Below, piece by piece: positions 25,136 to 35,373 of a stretch of DNA of 64,000 bases (positions are counted from its first letter, which is position 1; every line of letters starts with the position of its first letter). The notes beneath the pieces are model-generated. The model did no database searches. It was not told the origin of the DNA and saw only the letters and a program-made list of their open reading frames with translations. The stretch comes from Spinellus fusiger. Lineage: Eukaryota > Mucoromycota > Mucoromycetes > Mucorales > Phycomycetaceae. The stretch covers positions 248,001-312,000 of the forward strand of contig JALLLS010000016.1 in the NCBI GenBank assembly GCA_025094145.1. The letters are read 5' to 3'. The position numbers were made by a program, and so were the translations under genes.

Positions 25136-27326
25136 TGAGATCTAATACTTACTCAAGAGGGTGGCTGCACACAGAAACAACGTACAAGGAAGACACAGCA
25201 ATTCATCAACTATTGTGTCTCGAAGGCCCCTTTTTTCGAGCAATACTTCACATGAGCACCTGTCCAGAGTATTCTCTCTACCTAAAGATTAAAAAACTTC
25301 CTGTAAGACACCTCACTCAATGCTTTTATAACAGTGTCTAGGGAGATATCCAGACACTTCTTTATGACGGCTGCACCCAATACCTTCCCAATGTCTATCG
25401 TCACTATGCAGTACCTCACAAGGCTTCCAGAGCTACTGATTTTAGCATAAATATAGCCTCTACTCTTAGGTCCTATATTAAAACCAATCCTGCCGTCCCC
25501 AGAGCAAGAATACAATTCAACATGATACAGCTTTATCTTTACCATGTCGTTATGGCACCTACATTAACACCCTCTACACAGTTCTCTTTGTCGTCTATAT
25601 CCTCATCTCTAGTGAGCAGTTCCTCAATTTCAGTGGATGTACCCGCCAATAAGACTCTTAATTCTCAGTCTGTACAGCCACAAGCACTGGGACAGCTACC
25701 ATTAGTACAAACACTAATACGAAAACCAGTGGGACAGTCAATGGGACAAACACTAGGGCATCCAGTGGGACAGCCAGTGGGACAGTCAATGGGACAGCCA
25801 ATAGGACAAACAGTAGGGCATCCAATGGGACAAACAGTAGGACATCCAGTGGGACATCCAGTGGGACATCCAGTGGGACATCCAGTGGGACAGTCAACAG
25901 ATTATTTTTCTCAACCTTTTCAGTTAAATCAGTTTATGCATGGATTACAATCAAATCCGTCTACTCAAACATTACAGACAAACCAACCTATGCAGCCGAT
26001 ACAGACAATGAGACCCAGTCAATTTATACAGTCATCAGCACCATACACACAGACAAACCAACAAAAAAATACAACGCATTCTTGGAATTCCCGAGAGGCT
26101 CTTACTCAACCGAGAAGAAAACCACGCAGTATTCTATATAGTGTCTTGGGTGGGATTCTCCAAAGCTACATGGATGCATTTATTCCTTGCTCTAATAGAG
26201 ATCCTATCGAAGTAAATGCACTGATCAACACCTTTTTATTGGATGCCTGTGTCGAAATTTGGCTACGTACAGTATGGATAGAAACAAACCAAAGATTAAG
26301 CACAGAACACATGGCTTGTATTCGACAATTAGTACTCCATGTTGTGAAGCCAGATCTTCGGTACTGCACATTTAACTGGGGTCTTGAAAACAACGCTATG
26401 GCTAGACTATATCGAGTGAACTATGATGCTATTAGAAAAGAGCTTACTCTTCTTCTCTTAAGATTGGCAAGAAATTGGCCATTACAAGAAGATCTGATAG
26501 AGGTAATGCAAAGGTTCTAATAGTTATTAATGTATAGGTGGTTGATCTATGGCTTCTATGGGCTGCTCCATGGAATCTAGGTTCTTTGCCATCTGATAAG
26601 CATTCTGGAGAACATTATCCAGTGGAAGAAGGCTGGGGGAGTTTTATGATTGAGAATGCAGTCTGCTATTTATCTATAATGGACGTGTTGTTGAGTAGAA
26701 CAGCTAGATTTTGTTATGACAAGGGTCCAGCCTCCTTTTCTTCACAATCAGTTCAGAGCCCGTATTCGACTACAGGAGATATATCCATACACTGGCAACT
26801 ATCTATTGTTCGCCGTTTGTTTTCTCTATTTCCAGGAAAAATGCTGATCAAATTCTTGGCATCCATAGAAGATGTTGTTGAAGTTATTCAAGGGCATGGG
26901 GTGATATCCACAGATAAGAGCTTATATGCAGTAGGAGACGCTATTAAGAAAATGTCTATTGTCTGTTATAATGATCATCCATTAGCACAGCAAAAGATTC
27001 ATGAAACATTTCTCTCGGTCTATAAATTTATGAGCCAGCTAAAGAATGGCAAGCCAGTCCACACACACATTTATAGGGGCTGTATTATACGGTGCATGAA
27101 TTTGACATTAACATTCGAGTATTTAATGAATGTTATTTATCTTCGAAATGATACAATAAGCCTTATTCAGAATGAAAGTAAAGAGATTGCTATGAAGCAG
27201 TTTATATCTGTGGCAGAAACCATTCAGACTTTATTTGTGGTAAAATCAATATGTAGATGCGTCTATAAAATATTAACTCTAAATCTAACCGTTTTTTTTT
27301 TATTTTTATTTTTATTTTTATTTTTA

Positions 27327-27357
<31 letters not shown>

Positions 27358-27884
27358 TTATTTTATTTTTATGTGTGTATGTGTGTGTATGTGTGTGTGT
27401 GTAAAGTTGCCTCTCTCTTTCTCTAAAGAGACTCAAAGTACGAATAAAGAAATCCCACCGAAGAATGGGGATCTCGCAACCTCTTCTGTCTATAGAAACA
27501 CGAAAAAAGATAGCAAGATCAAACCGTCTGGAAAGCTGTCAACAAAACCTGGTCCTAACGAAGTTGAACTAATCAAGAAAGGACTCCTGCAATGTGTGCC
27601 TCGTTATATTCAAGGCACTGGAAAAAGTGCTGAAGAGTGTGTGAGATCGTATGAGATTGCATGGATTCTTTCCTGGACTTTGCCCTTTGACCGCCATATA
27701 AATATCTTAGTAAGTGTTTCTTTTAGAAGAAAATATCTTAATATTATAATAGTATCGACAATATTTATCACCTGAAAGGTTCCATCTTCCTAATCATTTG
27801 AGCATACGCTTTCTTGCCGATAGAAAGATTGTGTTTTGTATTCTCACTTTTTTTCTGTTGTATGCTACATATCTCTGCTATTAA
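24901..27884 (+). CDS. SMPD4: Sphingomyelin phosphodiesterase 4 (neutral sphingomyelinase 3) homologue
   Basis: SMPD4 family proteins are tail-anchored ER/nuclear-envelope proteins linked to sphingomyelin turnover and nuclear pore biology. Six exons: 24901-25076, 25158-25302, 25342-26502, 26538-27239, 27431-27709, 27753-27884; 864 residues (human about 866). Family-like blocks occur in order: [17 protein letters not shown] near the N-terminus, [61 protein letters not shown] then [11 protein letters not shown], and a C-terminal hydrophobic helix ([15 protein letters not shown]). Introns of 39 and 35 bp are unusually short; intron 4 holds a (TTTTTA)n array. A tetrapeptide repeat (GQ/HP/SV/M) fills about residues 235-291. 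The frame continues 5' of 24901 without an ATG, so 24901 is the first ATG. Assignment rests on remembered family motifs, not a search. Confidence 0.85.
25725..25893 (+). repeat. In-gene 12-bp tandem repeat coding for G-x-P/S-V/M units
   Basis: About fourteen copies of a 12-bp unit (gtgggacatcca and variants) encode Gly-Gln/His-Pro/Ser-Val/Met tetrapeptides within exon 3 of the SMPD4 homologue. The four gtgggacatcca units at the end are identical, showing recent expansion. Confidence 0.9.
27293..27370 (+). repeat. TTTTTA array in intron 4 of the SMPD4 homologue
   Basis: About ten TTTTTA units followed by a TG-rich stretch (tgtgtatgtgtgtg), all inside the intron 27240-27430. Confidence 0.9.
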
Positions 27885-28750
27885 ATTTTGTAAATATCTA
27901 TAAGCCTACATTGAGTCATTTCTTTTTGACTATTATCGAAGCCTGTCAAGTAATCAGTGGTTAGATATCTTCATGTCATAGTCTCTTGTTGTTGTTGCTT
28001 TAAAACTTACTATATTCTAACTTAAATATGGAACATATAGCTGGTTTGTTGAAAAGTTTTTTTTTGCTTACCCTTCGTTTTATTAATAAAGCCAAGTGTG
28101 CCAAACACGCTTGTAGTAGATTCTTTATCTGTACTTACAATAGTCAGTTTTCGATATTATTGTGGTTTAGTTGTTTTTATCTTTACTATTTTTTATTTGA
28201 TCTATTAACTGAGCCAGTTGCAGCTTGCCTGATATGTTTTAATCTTAAAACAATAAATATAATCTGGATCTGATCTGATCTGATCTGATCTTATTGTTAT
28301 TGTTATTGTTATTGTTAAACATCAGATTCACCTGTTAGATGACTTCAAATCCCTGAGTTTGCCACTTGTTCTGTATAATTTGAAAACCATAACTACCTCC
28401 CACTTCATGTATTTTGTATTGTTGTTGTTTGGATATAATTTAAACATAATGTTCTATTGTTTAATTATTATTTCTATTTGAACATGTATATTACATGGCT
28501 ATAATTCAACATACATGATCTTTGATCAAAATAACAGAAATAAAGATAAAAGAGAAACAGATAAATGTAATTGAAGAACAACAGATAAGCACTCTGGACA
28601 TCACTCGTTAGTCAAATAGGAATATTTAGTCTAATAGATGGATATAAATAAATAAAAAGAGAATACAAAGATAGAACAATGTTAATGACAGTGGTTAAAA
28701 TGATCAACATTTAACTCAAGACAATATAAGCAGAGCGGTGAACTCGATAA
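27885..28750. other. Intergenic region with short pentamer and hexamer arrays
   Basis: 3' flank of the SMPD4 homologue. Contains a TCTGA array and a TTATTG array at about 28262-28317. No gene was recognised. Confidence 0.55.
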
Positions 28751-30095
28751 TACAGTCACGCACCATTGAATTTAATACTTTTGAAAATAAATTTCAGGAC
28801 GAAATATTTAGGATATGTTCAACATTAGATAAAACACTCCACACTTGATATAGAAGCTTCAAACTTTCACACACCAAAGCTTAATATCTTTAATTATAGA
28901 AAATAAAATAACAATAATATAATTAATATTTCGTATGGCCTCCTTTGGCATCAATTACAGCCTGGCATCTATCTGTCATACTCAGAACTAATCGTTGTGC
29001 AAGTTCAACACCAACCCTCTCCCACTCCTCTGCAAGTAGAGCCTTCAAACTTTCAATATTGGTAATAGATACCCTTCTTTCCTCAATTCGTCCTTCCAAG
29101 GCCCACCAGATATGTTTAATTGGGCTCAAGTCAGGGATTTGTGGGCCAGTACTCAAAGCCCCTAATTTGATGCGTCTCTTTCCACCATCTGGCATAGGCC
29201 CCAGTATGACAACTAGCACTCTTTTATTGTAACAGAGCCTCATTGTACTTTTTCTAATGTGATTCCATGAACCAAAGATCAAACTCACCAGCCATAATTT
29301 TGATATATTCGTCTTGGTTTACAGTGCCATCAACAAAGACTAATGGGCCAAATCCGCCCGCCCAAAAACAGCTCCAAAGCATGACCTCTCCGCCACCAAA
29401 CTTTGTTGTTGGAACAATAGAATTAGGATCATACCTTTCTTCAACTTTTCTGATTACACGGGCACTTCCATCGCTCCCTTTCACGGTGTACCTGGACTCA
29501 TCAGACTAAATAACCCCTCTCCACTGGTCGTTCGTCCAATTGACATGTTATTTAGCCCAACGAAGCCGTTTCTCTTTGTGTTTTTCAGTTAAGGCTGGCT
29601 TGTGAGCTGGAGAAAAAGATCCAAACCCTAACTGCTTACAGTAACGGATAATGGTGTTTCTACATACATCAACCTAAATCTTCAACATTCCCAATTTCAA
29701 CTGATTATATGAGGCAAATGGGTCCTCTCTAATGACCTTTTCCAGGTGTCTGAGGTCCCTCTCACTGGCTTTCTTAGGTTTTCCATGACTCTTTAAACGC
29801 AATGGTAGCCCACGTTCTTTGATGTTTTTGATACTATTTTGAACTATGGGCTTTTTCATCTCAACTACGTTTGAGATGATAGTCAATTTCAATCCAGCCT
29901 TAAACTGGTAATAAATGCCCCATCATCTTCTATCTTTTGCCTTATCATATTCTCTACGAGTGTGTGTTTCTGGAAATGTATCTGACATGTTGTGTTGGTT
30001 TAATAATATTTGGAAAGAAGAAGAGTTTTATGCAAAAAAAAAAGTTTTTTTATTAAAATTTAGGCAAGTATTAAATTCAATAGTGCGTTACTGTA
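28751..30095 (-). mobile_element. Tc1/mariner-type transposon, decayed
   Basis: TIRs start TACAGTCACGCAC (28751) and, inverted, end in gtgcgttactgta (30095). Inner TIR sequence ATTGAATTTAATACTT is shared by both ends, and TA flanks fit the Tc1 target site. Length 1345 bp is typical. The transposase reads on the minus strand from the ATG at about 29988 to 28923: N-terminal helix-turn-helix (KKPIVQNSIKNIKERG), central SDES Asp and FVDGTVNQDEYIKIM, and C-terminal PDLSPIKHIWWALEGR with the third catalytic position. At least one early stop (TGA in the first 30 codons), further internal stops and a frameshift show it is inactive. Confidence 0.9.
28923..29988 (-). pseudogene. Tc1-like transposase pseudogene
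   Basis: DDE-superfamily transposase that would cut and paste its element at TA sites. Three intact pieces are visible: 29892-29674 (helix-turn-helix region), 29484-29254 (first and second catalytic Asp region) and 29288-28923 (third acidic region, ending AVIDAKGGHTKY). They are separated by stops and a frame change, so no full protein can be made. The third acidic motif follows the P-D-L-S-P-I-x-H-x-W context of Tc1 elements. Confidence 0.88.
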
Positions 30096-30488
30096 GATCA
30101 ATATTCACGGGAAAAATAAAAATCAATAGAAAATCTATTTAGTCAGTTCAATTCTATATATATTTATACTACATGGCATATACTTATTCTAATGAATGTT
30201 TTACAATCATTCTATACAATAATGATTCAGAAGAAAGATGAGATGAGTTATAGAGATATTTCTTACCCAGTATTCGGACTAAGTGTGTTTGATAAAATAA
30301 AATCATTTTCTTATGTGTCATATATAACAACACTAGTATTTATAAATATAAAAAAAAACTCTAAATAAGTTGTATAATTAATATATATATATTACCTCGA
30401 TTGATTATTATTAGTATCAAATAAATAAATAAATACACAAAAAGAGTTTATAAACAACAAAGTATAAAGTTAATGACTATAATCTTGC
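30096..30488. other. Short AT-rich spacer between two transposons
   Basis: About 390 bp, very AT-rich, without coding signals. Confidence 0.6.
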
Positions 30489-33400
30489 TACACACCAGGA
30501 GATCTTTAGGATATAAAAGGAAATAGTCGAAATACAATTGTTTAAAAAATAACACATCGATTTGAGAAGCAAAAATAAATTAAGATGTATTCATGTTGGT
30601 TTTTAAATAAAGATTATCATGTAGATTTACCTGTAAATATCTGAATCCCGAAGGAAATCACCTTCGATGTGGCGATATATGATATGAATGCATCAAAGAG
30701 TATCTATGCTTCTCGACAGAATGGAGCTGGTCGGTGGCAACCCTTTAAGACCTCTTCTGCAATTGTATAGATATTCTTTGATGCATTCACATCTCTGTTC
30801 CAAACAATTCCACAACTTTGGCAAGCGCGGATACTGTTGAATTTTACTAATACCTCGGCGAGGTTATTTGTGTTATAAGTGTGGCAGATCTTGAGAACAA
30901 AAATAAAACAGAGTAACTGTTAGAAGAGCTTTTCATATTGGATGAGAGGTCAATCATGTTTACTCTCGATTTTCGAAATTTATCAACATCAACTACAAGA
31001 AGAGTTCCACCCCTTTGTCTCTTTTTTCAATGATTGATATAAAACTCTCGTCAAACCAACACGACCTTTAAACTTGGCAGCATCTTTTACCTTTATTCCT
31101 GTGCCATAAGCAATTACAGGCAGTTTGGTAGGATCATACTTCAATCCTTTTAGGTGCTAATACCCCTTCTCACTAATAAAACAGTAAAAATAATTAGCTC
31201 AATATATTAATGTACTCTATGTGTGTATCGTATTACCCTTGCACTGGCACCTTCTTGCCTTTATAACGGGTTCACTGGGTTTACTATAGTAAAAAAATAT
31301 ACAATAGAAACTGACTAACATGTCAGACATAATAAACATACACAGACACTCACTAGATCACAACTGTTGGTTTATATGCCAGATAAGGGCAAACAAAATA
31401 AAGAGGATAGAAGTTATGAATAACAACAGACAGTGTGGTTGGCAGGTATTTATATCCGAACAGAAGAGAACAAAACGAATTTTCACAAGTCATTTGCTTA
31501 ATCAGAACCACCAAAGTAATACAGACTACAACAACATTTTAGAAAGAAAAAGAATTGCTTAAAGAACAGTTGCCTAGTTACCCATTATGCTCAAATTGTA
31601 TGTTGTGTCCCTGTTCATGTATCCTCTTTGATTTCCCTAGACCAGCCTTTGTATCCAAACCTCTATTTTTTTGTCTCTTCTAGAGACCAAACTACTACCA
31701 ATTCATCTCTCTAGTGGTCCTATTGATAACCACAGTGCCCTTTATTACAGAATAAAGGATACATTTTTACAAGGTTGCATAGTATGGATTTTGAGGCTAC
31801 TTTTATATATTTTTAAGCTATAAGGATCAAAACTATACGATAATAACATCTCAGTAAATTCAGAGATGGATCTCATTCTCTTGTTCTATGTATGTTTCAA
31901 GGAAGAGATAAACTTTATTTACAATAAAATAACTTTCTGAAATTCTATGGCCTTGAAATACAGGACCAAGATTATACACACTATAGAACAGGGCAGCCAT
32001 CCTTCCTAGTCTGCTAGGATTTTCTATGAAGACCATGGCTATTGCTTGAGAACACCAAATTAGACAAACTAACAGTAAAAGAAATACGAAACCAATGTAA
32101 AAGTGTAGTCATCTACATCTTTAATAAAAATAGACTTTGATCTGAGAAACTTCCCAGAGTATAAACAAGATAGGCTTTAAGGACTTGAGCAACTGACTGT
32201 TTCTTGTTCTCGACTTGTTTTCTTTTTATATTTCCATAGGGTGTCATTATTACAACCACCCGTTTGTCTTCTGTCAGCCCATATCATTCTCTTTTCTATC
32301 AATATTTGTGTGAGTAGCCAGCATTACGAGGTCCTGTGTGTTTCTTGTCACATAGCAACAGAATATAAAAGGAATATAAAAGGAAATACATGAACAATGG
32401 GATTGTATTATTTCTTTGGTTGGTCAATGTGTTTGAAAAGAACCTTTTCACTGTCTGTCTGTTTTAACATTGACTATGGACTGTGCAATTAAACACTATA
32501 AAGTTGAATAAAAAGAAGTAAACCTGACATTGCAACTCAATCACTGCATTTATTGTTTAACATGTGCTATCCATAAGCCCATAATATTTGCAGCATTAAA
32601 ATGTTAAAAGTGTATTTATTATAGGACTCACACTGAATTAACTCTAGTGGTCATTGTTCATAAAATAGAACCAAATCCACTTACATTGAGAACAGTGTAT
32701 TCATTTATTGACTCAATATTTATAATCACTTCAGTAACTATGTTATTGTAACTGGTATTAACAGTAGTGCTTAATGATTACAAAGTATTGTTTGTAATAC
32801 TGTTTTTTAGGTCCAAGGCAAATAGAGTGTGAATTGTTTGACTTGTGAGTTTTATGAGTGGAGGCTAGTGTATACATCACCAGAATAGAGAAAGAAAAAT
32901 TATTATTTGTTTTGATATTCCCCTCCTTTTGTTATTTCCCACACTGCACATACAACTTGACACCCAAGTACTTGTCAAGATGAGCATAACTGAGTAAGGT
33001 AATGTACTATTATTAACACAGAGAAACAATAGATGGAAGTTGTAGGCAATACCAATGACTATCCTAGTGATGAAAAGGTAAGCAGTGTCTTCATCTGGGC
33101 TTGAGCTCAATGTAATCCACAAGACATAGTGCTGACTCTTCTACTAATAGATGATATATGGCTTATTATTCTCAAGACAGGTATTAAGTACAAGGTAAGC
33201 ATACTATCTCTCTTGATTGAATTATTACTAATACACTCTTTTCTGTTATTAGATAAGTTAATATTCTTTCTCAAGTCAGTCCCAGGTAGTCTATTCTTCT
33301 TTCTATACTGTCTAAGGTGTCTAGGGTGTCTAGGGTATACTCCTAAGCATGGTTTTCTATCACCCAAGAACAAAGTATAGGGATTTTAGGGTATAGATTC

Positions 33401-33687
33401 TATTGCTATGAAGGAATATGCCTAGAACAGCAGTAGCTATAGTAATAGTATATTATTAGCTATATTATTATAATAAACAATCTTATCCATCAACAATTTT
33501 ATTCATAAACAATATATTCTATTGATAATATAATTTGATATTGAGGTATCCACAAAAGGAAATAATAATTTAGATACTTGCAAATCTTTGATTTTAAACA
33601 CAGTACCATAAAAGGGCAAAAATTGGGACCCTCGTAAAAGAAAGGAGGTATCACCGCTTAAAGGCCAGAAAAATCTCCTGGTGTGTG
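30489..33687 (-). mobile_element. Fanzor-like TIR element, copy B (longest copy)
   Basis: Left end TACACACCAGGAG at 30489; right end CTCCTGGTGTGT followed by G instead of A at 33687. About 3.2 kb, longer than copy A because it keeps the 32.6-33.4 kb portion that A partly lacks. Transcription sense is minus. The nuclease remnant is at 30704-31275. Near the 5' end lies the family open frame 33107-33373 (minus), matching 14994-15224 and 59654-59884, and a second conserved block at 32877-33122 (SSPDEDTAYLF). Their roles are unknown. Confidence 0.8.
30704..31275 (-). pseudogene. TnpB/Fanzor-like nuclease, C-terminal remnant (copy B)
   Basis: Same C-terminal region as copy A, with the RuvC motif-III/zinc-ribbon end intact: CQSCGIVWNRDVNASKNI, then IAEEVLKG and a stop (TAG at 30704-30706). 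The NRDVNASKNI block is the hallmark motif-III region of TnpB/Fanzor nucleases. However, the motif-II segment reads VDVDKFRKS instead of VDVDEFFTS, so the catalytic Glu is replaced by Lys, and a TAG interrupts the GEKGYW region upstream. The first half of the zinc ribbon is ICHTYN, lacking the second Cys of a C-x2-C pair, as in copies A and C. Non-functional as it stands. Confidence 0.72.
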
Positions 33688-34701
33688 GAAGGAAAGGTGA
33701 TTTTTTTTAAAATAAAATAAAATACAGATGACCTGGTTTTAGAAATATGGAGATTTCTGGCTGTCACTAAGGCCTATCGTAACCCAAATGCTTGTCAATA
33801 AGAGTATAATGAAAAAATCTATTAAAACATTTATATATTTATTTAAGAAAATCTTCAAATATATATAATCTATATTCTTGAAACTATAATAATATTGAAA
33901 TAAAATATTTATGCTAAATAATCTCTCTCATCTTAGATGTGTTACAATCGATTGTTTCTCATAGTTAAAATAAAGTAAAGAAAAATATGGATAAAAAAAC
34001 TAACATATGAATAATGTCATGTGTATATAAAAAGTCAGACATAAACATTTAAAGAGAAATACACACAAGGTAAGACGTGTAGTGGCTACAAGCATATATA
34101 TGAAGGTATGCAAACACAGCCATACATTCATACATTCATACAAATAGACGAGCAGACAAAAATATAACCATTCAAAATAAATAGATGAACACACATCCAG
34201 ACTACCTACCAACCAACCACAGGGACAGACGGACGACCAAGAGAACAGACAAACGAACAGCCAGACTACCAACCAACCAACCACAAGGACAGACGAACGA
34301 CCAGGAGAGCAGACGAACAACCAGACAGACAAAAAGACAGACAGACAAATGGTCAGACAGACAACCAACCAAGAGGATACACATACAGGCATTGTTCAAT
34401 CGAGACATAATCACAAATACACACAGTTAGATACATAAACAGACACAAACTGTTTGGAATAGAAATAAAAACACTTACAGTCCCACAAGCAGACATAGAC
34501 GAACACACAAACAGCCAGACAAGACAGAGGAAAGGCGGACAAGAAGACAGACACGGGAAGAAGAAAAAAGACACCTACACCTATACACACATGCACATGC
34601 ACAGGAACACGAAATGAGACAGAGACAAGCTAAAGAAATCATTCAAAAACACGTTGTTAATATAAGTTGTTACCAATTATTATTACCAAGATTACTTACA
34701 A
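33688..34701. repeat. Intergenic region with an ACAGACGAACGACC-type minisatellite
   Basis: Between element B and the hypothetical protein at 34.7 kb. About 34185-34380 is built of degenerate units such as acagacgaacgaccaggaga and aaccaaccacaaggacagac. It is almost free of T on the plus strand, a strong strand asymmetry. Open frames through it on both strands (Cys/Val/Leu-rich or Arg/Thr-rich) are repeat by-products. Confidence 0.75.
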
Positions 34702-35322
34702 TCAGATCATTGTCTCTCTTCTTCTTAATGGTGGTCTCCGTGCAGTGACGATTCTTGGTGGTGATGGGGGTGGGGTGTGAGGTGGTGATGGAGGTGGGGT
34801 GTGAGGGAGTGGTCTTGATAGGGGTGATAGGGGTGGTGTTGGTGGCGGCGGCCCATCTATAGGCACCTGTTGTGCCTCGCCAACGGGTATATCAACAGAG
34901 AATCGAGCCAGCAGCATCTCTTCAAATGCTACTGTCTCTTCTCTCGCTCTCACTCTTTCTTCTTCCTCTCTTTCTTCTCTTTCTCTTTCACTTTCTTCTT
35001 CACTTTCACTTTCTTCTTCAATCTTGGCCTTCTTCTTGCCCTTTCTATCAGAGATATCCTCTGACTCGTGTTTTCTTTTGCCCAAAGGGCTTGAACCTTC
35101 ACCTGAAAAACAGGGAGGAGAGGCAGAAACAGAGATGGATGTGCCTGCCGAAAGGCAAACAGGACAAGATTGAGCCAAATGCTCTAAGGAACGCGTGTGT
35201 TCCTGCACACCACGCGAAGCATAACTGTCTCTGTTGCTGTAGGGAGTTTCTTCCCTACGCTCAGTTCTTCTTGAGCTTGCGCTGCGTGATGGCTTTGTGA
35301 AGGCGGTTGTAAGCTTTGCCAT
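34702..35322 (-). CDS. Hypothetical protein, charged and proline-rich
   Basis: Single open frame of 206 codons from the ATG at 35322; an upstream in-frame ATG at 35373 would add a 17-residue hydrophobic leader (FWLSLLSRFLF), so the start is uncertain. Order of features: Ser/Arg-rich N-terminus, a CPVC pair, a basic nuclear-localisation-like cluster (KRKHES ... RKGKKKAK), a long Glu/Arg/Ser charged stretch likely to form an extended helix, then PPPTPPLSP-type proline repeats and a basic end. A GTAAGT donor lies just after the stop, so a further exon or a 3'-UTR intron is possible. I do not recognise a family. The composition suggests a disordered nuclear protein, which is inference. Confidence 0.5.
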   Translation of the reverse strand: MAKLTTAFTKPSRSASSRRTERREETPYSNRDSYASRGVQEHTRSLEHLAQSCPVCLSAGTSISVSASPPCFSGEGSSPLGKRKHESEDISDRKGKKKAKIEEESESEEESEREREEREEEERVRAREETVAFEEMLLARFSVDIPVGEAQQVPIDGPPPPTPPLSPLSRPLPHTPPPSPPHTPPPSPPRIVTARRPPLRRRETMI

Positions 35323-35373
35323 TGTGAATAAGAAACGACTAAGGAGAGAAAGCCAGAAACTTATGATTTTCAT

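Noticed and set aside
20691..33687. LTR retrotransposon made of copies A and B acting as long repeats
   Set aside because: The two copies carry their own inverted ends and TA flanks, contain nuclease remnants, and enclose a normal gene (SMPD4) plus other elements; there is no gag-pol between them.
34000..34602. Cys/Leu/Val-rich and Arg/Thr-rich ORFs on both strands
   Set aside because: Both arise from the minisatellite.
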